A stretch of 64,000 nt of DNA from Norana najaformis (Eukaryota > Annelida > Clitellata > Crassiclitellata > Hormogastridae), in contig OZ029914.1 of the NCBI GenBank assembly GCA_964023275.1, positions 10,237,561-10,301,560 of the forward strand. Reading direction: 5' to 3'. The number at the start of each line of letters is the position of its first letter. Positions within the stretch are counted from its first letter, which is position 1. Of this stretch, positions 56,201 through 64,000 are shown piece after piece. The notes under the pieces are model-generated. The model was not told the origin of the DNA, made no database searches, and was given only the letters and a program-made list of their open reading frames with translations. A program made the position numbers and the translations under genes.

Positions 56201-59200
56201 TATGTATGTATGTAATACATTATGAGATATGAAACATATTAAAAAATATAGTTTGACCTATTGCTAGACTGTTTTGGTGGCTATTGATTAAAAGTCACTA
56301 CTTCTATTAGGCCATGACAACATTATTTTTCAATGCAAACTAGAGGATAAGTAATTGGCTGACAATGTTGATGACGGCTACGACGATGAAAATGATTAAA
56401 TGAAATAAATTTTTATTTTTAATAAATTTTAATTTTAAGAAATAAATTAAATAAACAAATAAAAGAAATAAATGAAATAAGATGATTAAATGAAATAAGA
56501 TGATTAAATGAAATAAAAAAATTAAATTAAATAAAAAAATAAAATTAAATGATGATTAAATGATGAAGATGATAAAGAAGATAAAGACAAAGATAAAGAT
56601 GAAGATACTAAAACATGAATTAAACGCACATTGCTATTATATCGATATTAATTATTGCTATAGTTGTGTCCTGGGCCTTAGTTAGATGACTTGATGTAAT
56701 AGCAACGTCCTACGCACAATAAACTTAATAAACAGTCGTAAAACTGTCTTTAGCTTACAGTTCAATTCAGGCTATTTATACATATTCTTCACAGGCCTCA
56801 AAGTTCTCATGTATATTATCTGAAAATATAGATGGTCTATTCATAGGTTCTATAAATATTATACCATTTTTAAAATAGTAGATATATATAATAGCATTGA
56901 TCATTGGTCCTAAAAATAGAAGTAGTCGTAGGGCTGTTCGATGTGGTTGCTTGGCGTTATTATTGTTATCCTTGTTATGATTTGGTATGCTTCCACCTGT
57001 TCTTGGTCCGCTCACGTGATCCATCCCTGCTTGCATATATGCAGTGAACTAGATCACGTCTTTTTATACATGCTGTAATTTAGTATCGTCTCATTCTGTC
57101 GTTGCAAAATACTCGTATTTTATCCTGAAAGCAATGCTCTGTATTACAGCTCATAAAGACGGCTCTGAGGATAAGTTACAGCAAAGCCAAGCTAGAGAAT
57201 AATTCAAAGTTTTACCTTAAAGATGCATTGGTTTAAGCAGTAGAGAACTGAGTTCTTTTAATTACGTGAAATTGATTATCAGTCAGATGATTACAACTGC
57301 AGATATCAGCGAAATAAACAATTAGCAAGCAAATAATATTATGTCTAATGCTATGACTTGTAGGGCTAGCACGGGCCGTACACGGGGACCTTAAATAGCG
57401 TGGCGCCCATTCAAACTGGAAGCGGTAGTGAAGGATCCCACCCGACTTGAAAAATGAGCAAGGTCGAGGCCATGTGGTCGCTACAAAAAAGTGTACATTT
57501 ACGTTTACGTTTAGACCTAAGCTGCTGTAACCAATATGCCCAGTATGCATATCTCTAAAGATAAGCTACTTTTACTATAATTTTAACGTGCACACTTTTG
57601 ACTTGGAGAATTACAGAGAGAAATTGAGAAAGGTCAGTAGGTAAATTATTTTATCGGATGAAAGCTACAGATAGAGGCAGAGAAACAGACCGGCGATCAG
57701 GCACAGACAGAAAGAGTGAGATAAGGAGTTGAGAATTGAAAAGCATCCTTCATATTAGGCGCTTGGTTACAGAGAACAATATATGAGTAGTCGCCATGGG
57801 AATCATAATTCTGAGATTAGTAAGATAGACTGTTAGCCACAATGGTGCGCATTATGCTCCCAAACACATTAATCACTCAATCAGCCAATTCTTGTTTGGC
57901 AAGAACATTTTGCATTCCATCCTATGATTATTAATCCAGCAGACAATGGAAATTCTGTAGCATTCGCAAAGAAAGGCCAATGAACTCCAATCGTAATCGT
58001 GAACCCTGCATTCATCCTTCATATATTAGGCGCTTCATTTATATAGCGCTTCATTCAGAGTTAAAAAGAATGCAGGCGACAAATGGTAGTGACAAATGGT
58101 AGTGAGTGTAAACATAAGAGGAAGACGGATTTGTTATGAACCTTATCAATCACAACTACCTGTGTGGACATGAAATCGACTGCGTTGCCATTTGTGACAA
58201 ATTACTGTCAGTGATTCTTATCAATGAACCAAAAGCGCATGCATGTATGTCGACCATGAAAAAGTAGGTCATTAGATTGAAACGTGACCTAGAATTAAAA
58301 ATTGCAGACATGTTTAGGTGGGTGGCAATGACAAAGACGATGAATGCATGGACGACATAAATTTTATTCAAGCTTAACAGCTAATGAAATTTGATGGCTG
58401 TCTACTTGTACTGCTTATAGGCTTACTACTTTTTCCTATCTGGTGTTTTGTCTACGAATACATATAAATATCAGTTCAGTTCTGTTATGTCGAAACAGAA
58501 AATATTAGTTAATTAAATATTAAATTCAACTAATGTTTGTATTCGATCGTCCTTGCTTAGTGTCTCTACTAATACTCTGACACTAAAATGTCGTTTTCTC
58601 CACTGATCTTAGCAGTTCCCTTAGGTTGCTTCCTTAACGTCTCTCCTTACATCATCTTAGACTGGTTCCCTATCGTCTTTCTTAACATCACCATAGACTG
58701 GATCCTTAATGTCTTTCTCAACATCACTTTAAACTAGTTCTCTAAATGTATATTAATTAATTAATTAATTAAACAGACATTTATAACGCGCGCAATTAAC
58801 AACAGCCTCAAAGGCTATTCCCTGTATGTTTCTTATTATTCTAAACTCAAACCAAAATTATCAGCACTTTCTTTATTGAATAAAAGCATAATTTTATTCT
58901 TTCCAGACAAAGTTTTTCATCAAGAGAAGGATTATCGAGCAAATATTTGGTAGAAATATCAGCTTGAGAATCCCCTTGTTTTATACATTCGATATTCACT
59001 GCGCATCAAATTTCGCTTTGCTTAACATTAGGCCTAATTTGTGTTTCGAAAGAAGAATAATGGTATCGTAAGCCCTAACTTGTGAACACTAATTATGCCT
59101 AAAATTACAGTATATGCTTAAACTTTCAAATGAGGATGTGAATATTACGATAATTGTTATCTAGATGGGTGTTTCTTAGCTATAAGAATTACCTAAGCCA

Positions 59201-59267
59201 AAACTTTGGCAGTCTATTGGCAGATTGATCAGCCCTTGCATCCTGTGCTGCTTTGATGTTTCTGTAG
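53260..59267 (+). other. Shal: Kv4 intron 2, 6,008 bp
   Basis: GT-AG, phase 0. It contains TC-rich sequence just after the donor, a 188-codon + frame (53557-54123) without a recognisable domain, a (TA)n tract at 55690, an AAT/AAAT-rich zone at 56390-56600, a family C repeat (57361) and an (ATTA)n run at 58755. No exon-like piece of the channel was seen. Confidence 0.85.
57361..57505 (+). repeat. dispersed repeat, family C
   Basis: AGGGCTAGCACGGGCCGTAC, GCGCCCATTCAAACTGGAAG, AAAATGAGCAAGGTCGAGGC; the 5' part is missing. Confidence 0.7.
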
Positions 59268-59456
59268 AAAGCTAGATTATCTCGCATTCAGATGGCGAAG
59301 ACTTCGGCTGTGAAGGCCTTCATTAACACGAAGAGGAAGACGCAGCAGATGCTAATGGCACTTCAGACGGGAAATGAGACAGACGTTGAACTTAAGAACG
59401 AAGATCTATTCCAGCTTCAACACCATCACATGCTCACCTGTCTAGAACGAACTACG
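59268..59456 (+). CDS. Shal: Kv4 (Shal) coding exon 3: proximal C-terminus
   Basis: Encodes 63 residues (427-489) starting KARLSRIQMAKTSAVKAF and ending LQHHHMLTCLERTT. Both ends are Kv4 signatures: KARLxRIxxAK directly follows the RAQK of exon 2, and xLQHHHLLxCLEKTT is the conserved segment that in vertebrate Kv4.2 holds the dileucine dendritic-targeting motif. Here the first leucine is methionine. The acceptor is TTTCTGTAG at 59259-59267 and the donor ACG/GTCAGT, phase 0. A nearer AG at 59290-59291 would drop KARLSRIQ and keep frame, so it is a possible alternative acceptor. Confidence 0.95.
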
Positions 59457-60029
59457 GTCAGTGTCTGAGTGTCTCATTTACTACCACATACTTTATTATA
59501 TTCTCACCTGTCTTTAATTAACTATAAGGTGTTTATGGCTCTAATCTATTGCCAAATGCTCATCTGTCTTCAGCGAATTAACGCCAGTTCTACAGTATGA
59601 TTTTTCAGCAAAATGTTCACCTGTCTCGAAATGAACTAAAGTCATTGCTAAAGCTTCTAATTAATTATTGTGTAGGTCTACCAAATGCTTACCTGCCTAG
59701 AATATAGCATAATAACTGTACAGGTATAGCGCCTTTTTCTGCTGCGGCCGTAATACGGCGCTCTATAATTGTCTTTTTATTCATATTAATATAATTATAA
59801 TTATAATAATACTTATAATAATAATTATTATCAGTATTAGTATTGTTAACGATTTTTAAAGTGATTTATGAGATTTATGATTGTGCCATAACCACGGTTA
59901 ATGCTAAAGTCTATCTCCGAAAAATGGCTAACGCATTGTCAGACCGTTGCATAATTTCCCACATTAACTTCAAATCCTCGATGTGTTCACAGTTTTCACT
60001 GAAACATTAAAATATTCAAAGAACAGTCT

Positions 60030-60090
60030 AACCCAAAGACTTCATAGCTCCGTGATCATAATGCCAAAGCCGCCAGTCGATGGTCGCTTT
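60030..60090 (-). repeat. LINE 3'-tail repeat, minus (Kv4 intron 3)
   Basis: ACTTCATAGCTCCGTGATCAT, AATGCCAAAGCCGCCAGTCG and ATGGTCGCTTTAAG match the dispersed tail in reverse. It lies about 30 bp before the left arm of the exon 4 inverted repeat. Confidence 0.6.
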
Positions 60091-60118
60091 AAGTCAAAAT
60101 TGCAACCCAGCAGTACCT

Positions 60119-60593
60119 TAAAAAATATTTTTAGCCAAAGTAATCAAAATGTTTTTTGTTGCGGCATAATATTGCAAGGCCTGTTAGACCATAGAGTACA
60201 GGAGATGTGTACCTGTCTGCTTTTTGGACAGCATTTGCGGAAGCAAGGAGGGACTCTTCTTCATATTCTCTCAGTGGCGGATCTGCATGTTGGGTTTCTT
60301 TGTTTCTGTTTAGGATCGGGAGTTCGTGGATGTTGAATTTCCGGCTGATGTTGCAGAGAAGACGATCGATGTCCCTCTTCTGAAGACCGTAACAACAGAC
60401 AGCTGCAGCCATTCAGCAGCCGCTTCGCATCCCACTCTATCGAAGACCACGAACACGATCTGTCCCTGCCTCCGCAAATGCTGTCCCAAAAGCAGCCAGG
60501 TATACATCTCCTGTACTCTATACTCCAACAGGCCTCGCAATATTATGCCACAACAAAAAACACTTTGATTACTGTGGCTAAAAATATCTTTTT
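60119..60593. repeat. long inverted repeat around Kv4 exon 4 donor
   Basis: The left arm (60119-60250, in intron 3) is the reverse complement of the right arm (60465-60593), with about 12 differences over 123 aligned bases. The right arm spans the last 35 bases of exon 4, its 5' splice site and about 93 bases of intron 4. The 214-bp loop carries the exon 4 acceptor and most of the exon. Shared blocks include CATAATATTGC, TAGAGTACAGGAGATGT and ACAGCATTTGCGGA. Confidence 0.9.
60314..60499 (+). CDS. Shal: Kv4 (Shal) coding exon 4: middle C-terminus
   Basis: Encodes 62 residues (490-551), starting DREFVDVEFPADVAEK and ending with the Cys/Lys-rich CPCLRKCCPKSSQ. Kv4 proteins have [ND]REFV right after CLEKTT and a CC(S/G)RR-like cluster at the matching place, so identity and frame are secure. 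The acceptor is TTTCTGTTTAG and the donor CAG/GTATAC, phase 0 on both sides. The middle part is Ser/Thr/His-rich and poorly conserved, as in the family. The exon's 3' end and donor lie in the right arm of the long inverted repeat. Confidence 0.95.
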
Positions 60594-63500
60594 TATTTCA
60601 TCGCGTATCAAAATAAGTTGTACAAAAATATATTAGGTGATTTCAATTCTACAAATTATAGGTTCGTAACAAAACCAGGAGAAAGTACATCTTTACCATT
60701 CTTTTTGCATCAAACAGCAAAATACAATATGTTGCATTAATTTCTTTGCAGCCTGTTGGGGGGGGGTTAGTGGACAAAGCTCCCTTGAATTGACGCCAAA
60801 AATAACGGATGGCATAAAATTGCAGTCATACTTGTTTATACTTAAGGCCTAAATTATAGCCATAAAAGAAAGTTGACTGAGGGGCTTTCTTCACTAGCCA
60901 TGACTTTCCTTTCCATCTCTAAACGAAGGAAAGCAAGGCGTTCGAAAACTGTATTTCTTGTCGCATCCTTTTATCACCCCTTAGCAAAACAAGGCAAAAT
61001 ATATACATATACACGTACGTACTAGCATACAGAGACTTACACTGTATATGCTGCTAAATAGAAGGATGTGACGGTTGGACCACTGTTTCCGTTAGCCAAA
61101 GATTGATTTTCATAAATGTCAGGCATGGATTATTACTGAAGTAGAATCATGTTATCATATTGATTGAAAGTGAAACAAGAACAATCGGAAAGTTGTCGAT
61201 TGAACACCTGTTTTATTTCCTACCGAAGTTTGCCGATGGTCGACGATTTGTTCCGATGCGATGATGCATTTGTCAGGGTTGCATTGTGATGCAAATGTCA
61301 ATGCGTCCTTTAATAAGGATATTACGAAGGACATCAGCAGGTCACCTGTTAACTGGAATGCGTAGACATATAACACTTCAAATAGGATGGATCGGTGGAT
61401 GGATGGATGGATGGGTGGGTGGGTGGATGGATAGATGGGATGGATTAGATGCATTGATGGATGATTAGATGCATTGATGGATGATTAGATGGACTCGGTA
61501 CGGCATTATTCTGCATTTCTGTAATCATAGTATTCTTGATATTCTCTACTTCAACTTGCTTGCACCACGGAAGTTTGAAGCCATGCAATAGCGATATCCC
61601 AGGCAGCCAGGGTCCGTGGGTCCATATCGGGCTAGCTTAGTGCCACTGGTGACAGCTGTTGGCCATATAGCCTACATATGGGCCTAAATGTTGAACCAAC
61701 GATTGGAATGTGAGGGACATAGACCATTTGTCTCATTCTCTCAACCTAAGCATGACTAACCGCAACAGCTCCTCTGTTCACATATAATTACATAGCGCCA
61801 TAACACGCCAGCAGCTAATTCGGATAGAGTGCCTAGAGAATCAGTCTCAACACGCAATTCGATGCATTGCCGGACAATGGATGGACCTAATCGAGAACTG
61901 TTCCATATAGGATGACCGTTAAGCACAGCGAGTGTTCTACCCTATATCGGTCTATTTGTCTGTCTGGTTGGATCGCTGTGTGCTTCTGGTGTCTGGGTGA
62001 CATTTGACCGAATGCTTGAGCTGAAAACGGAGCGCACTTTCTCTCGGGACGGACAGTAAATCGGCATATAAGGCTCCTTGTGAGAGCGAATGACCAGGAC
62101 CATCGCCGTTTCCACTGCTCTCTCTAGTTAAGTCACCGTTGGGGACTCCAGTGTTTTAGTCGGTCTGTGAAAGTCGGTTATGTTAAATGCCATTTCGTCT
62201 CATTCCGGATCGATTATGTCCGTCCTTCCGTACGTTGTGGGACATATGTCAACAAGTGCCACCAACACGAAACAATAACGCAAAGGTCCTCCATGGAAAT
62301 TCAGCCGCACACGAATCGATGCAAAGACGGGCGGACGGTCGGAACATGGATAGAATGAGAGGAAGAATAAGCAATGGAAACCATGGGAAGCACATGACTC
62401 AAAGAATCGCGATGAACATGGAGTTAATAGGATCAATTGCAGAGTGAATGGACTCCTAAGATATCTCCCGCCCTCAAACGACCCGCAACAACAGCTAGAA
62501 GCATTTATAGTCAAGGCGTCTAGGCAAGTTGACCAAAATGATGCTCTTAATTAACGTGCTATGATATATATTTTGCCAATGATATAAGGTTATAATACTA
62601 TATATCTTTTGGGCCAAGATTGCAGCCCTATACCAACAACAGTCTTTTAAATGCCGCATTAGTTGGTTTGAAGGATATTTTAAATGAAGACAGATGCAGG
62701 CCATTAAAATAACTTCAAGTCAAATGGTCTTACTTAATTGAAACATAAGCAAATATTGCTTCACTGCTGAAAGTCTATCTATTTATTCGACTTATGTAAA
62801 GTTTTTATTTAAAAATTAATTTCCAGCAAATCTAACTGTATGTTTGAGCATAAATAATTTGTACTCTTTGAACAACTAAATCGGGAGTAAAAGGATTAAC
62901 TGGCTCAATAATAATACAAAATGGTAGGCTACATGTTAAAAGAAAACAATAGGCTTGATAGCAAATGTCAAGCCCATTGCACAGGTCGACGCATTTAATA
63001 AGACAATTATTTAATTTATGGCTTCACAGCATATCCCAGTTGTTTATTAACTTTCAACTCCGTGAAAAAAGAAGACTAACTTCCTTTAAAGACGTAAAAG
63101 AACTTTGGATGTTAAGAGATCGTTTACTGAGACTGCGTTTCATGCTGACATCACTAAGGTCCACGATACAATCACATGGTGCTCGGTAGGTAGTGTAGCA
63201 AGTGTCTTAATGGCCAAACGTTTTATGTATAGAAGCAGTTAAGGAATTCAACCTTCTGTGAATCCAAAATCTGTGAACTGAAAATTCTAAATAGGGTGAT
63301 TATACACAAAGATCGACGCCTACACAATGATCGGAATCTCCCATAGACACTCAAATAAACGCACGGTGCCATTTTAAATGTTTTGTTTGATTCTTCTTGG
63401 GTTGATTCGCTTCCAGCCTAACCCATTGGCCTATTTGATGCTATTTGGTGAAGAGATGTGCAGATAGACAGACAAACAGACACATATCTTGTTGATAGAA

Positions 63501-63765
63501 AGGCACAGACAGACACAAAGACAGACATGCTAGCCAGTACAGTATCAGGTGCAAAGGTTGAATGATAAACACTACGGACTCTAACGCAGATAGAAAAAAG
63601 CATTGTGAGAGACTAAACCACACACACACACATACAAAGGCTTCGCTGTCTCGATGGCACAAACACCGTGAATAGAGAGTTCTTGTTGACAAAACCAACA
63701 AACTATTCTAAAACTTCCGATAATTTTAAATTCAAATTCAATAACGTTCTACATGTTTCCAACAG
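60500..63765 (+). other. Shal: Kv4 intron 4, 3,266 bp
   Basis: GT-AG, phase 0. Contains an oligo-G run at 60762-60769, a (GATG)n/(GGTG)n microsatellite at 61385-61490, and a CpG-richer patch at 61950-62350 with a TATAAG motif but no supportable gene. An ACAG-rich stretch lies at 63460-63530. Confidence 0.85.
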
Positions 63766-64000
63766 AAAAACGACTCGCGAAACGACCACAGTATGCAGAT
63801 CGAAAAGTCGCCTCAGCTGCGAAGCCACAGAACGATGGCCTGGCAGTCGGCTCCTCACACCTCCACCTCCATCACGAACGACACTCCGAAACAGTCTCGG
63901 TCGAGTCTAAACGCAATCATACACAACGATGGAACGAAAAACGACAGCCGAACATCGCTCGATAACAACACAGGCGTCGAATTCCACGGTCTCAACGACA
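63766..64000 (+). CDS. Shal: Kv4 (Shal) coding exon 5, partial: distal C-terminus
   Basis: After the acceptor TGTTTCCAACAG the phase-0 frame is open for 78 codons to the window edge (residues 552 to 629 and on). It begins KNDSRNDHSMQIEKSPQL and contains QSRSSLNAII, matching the SRSSLNAK segment of Kv4 C-termini, then a Ser/Thr/Asn-rich stretch. The reading frame is the one that has neither an ATG near its start nor a stop; the two overlapping alternative frames both end in stops. The terminal codon is outside the window. Confidence 0.9.

Noticed and set aside
60131-60540. Minus-strand frames around exon 4
   Set aside because: They are antisense shadows of the exon and of its inverted copy, which is why they look similar to each other.
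61950-62350. Promoter-like patch with GGCATATAAGGC in intron 4
   Set aside because: A lone TATA-like motif without a recognisable downstream gene is too weak to annotate.
63753-63965. Two ATG-started frames overlapping Kv4 exon 5
   Set aside because: They are out of phase with the spliced Kv4 frame; the phase-0 frame is open to the edge and carries the SRSSLNA motif.
1-64000. CRISPR arrays, bacterial operons, riboswitches or viral genes
   Set aside because: None seen; tandem repeats lack unique spacers of constant length and the gene structure is that of an animal.

Overview
This window is AT-rich, repeat-laden animal nuclear DNA with spliced genes. It has GT-AG introns up to about 26 kb, tRNA-derived SINEs, non-LTR retrotransposon (LINE) fragments, short DNA transposons and many microsatellites. 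No bacterial, viral or organellar gene was recognised. The best gene is a Kv4-type (Shal/KCND) voltage-gated potassium channel on the + strand. Its residues at several positions look invertebrate (protostome-like), and the repeat landscape would suit a lophotrochozoan, but the species cannot be fixed from the sequence alone.

Layout. 1-148: a short open frame entering from outside. About 237-1088: a coding exon for an NHL/six-bladed beta-propeller protein with a poly(A) signal. 1.1-25.4 kb: intergenic or 5' regulatory DNA packed with SINEs, LINE tails, a palindromic MITE and minisatellites. It also holds two candidate coding patches (11.5-12.0 kb on both strands; 16.85-17.5 kb on the minus strand). 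A CpG-rich block with a polypurine tract at 19.5-20.35 kb is the best visible candidate for a promoter of the channel gene.

25.7 kb to the right edge: the Kv4 gene. Exon 1 (coding 25756-26870) carries the N-terminus, T1 domain and S1 to pore. Exon 2 (53097-53259) carries the selectivity filter end and S6. Exon 3 (59268-59456), exon 4 (60314-60499) and exon 5 (63766 to beyond 64000) carry the cytoplasmic C-terminus. All splice phases agree and 629 codons are visible; the stop codon lies outside. Introns are 26,226, 6,008, 857 and 3,266 bp.

The giant intron 1 is a repeat dump. It holds two hAT-type non-autonomous elements with 8-bp target duplications, a 65-bp perfect inverted repeat with a third copy, a satellite with an exact 159-bp higher-order duplication, three LINE reverse-transcriptase remnants, SINEs, and a GC-rich antisense patch that could be a nested exon.

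The most unusual point is a roughly 125-bp, about 90% identical inverted repeat around Kv4 exon 4. An antisense copy of the exon's 3' end, its 5' splice site and the following intron lies just upstream of the exon, so the pre-mRNA could fold into a long hairpin that hides the exon 4 splice donor.
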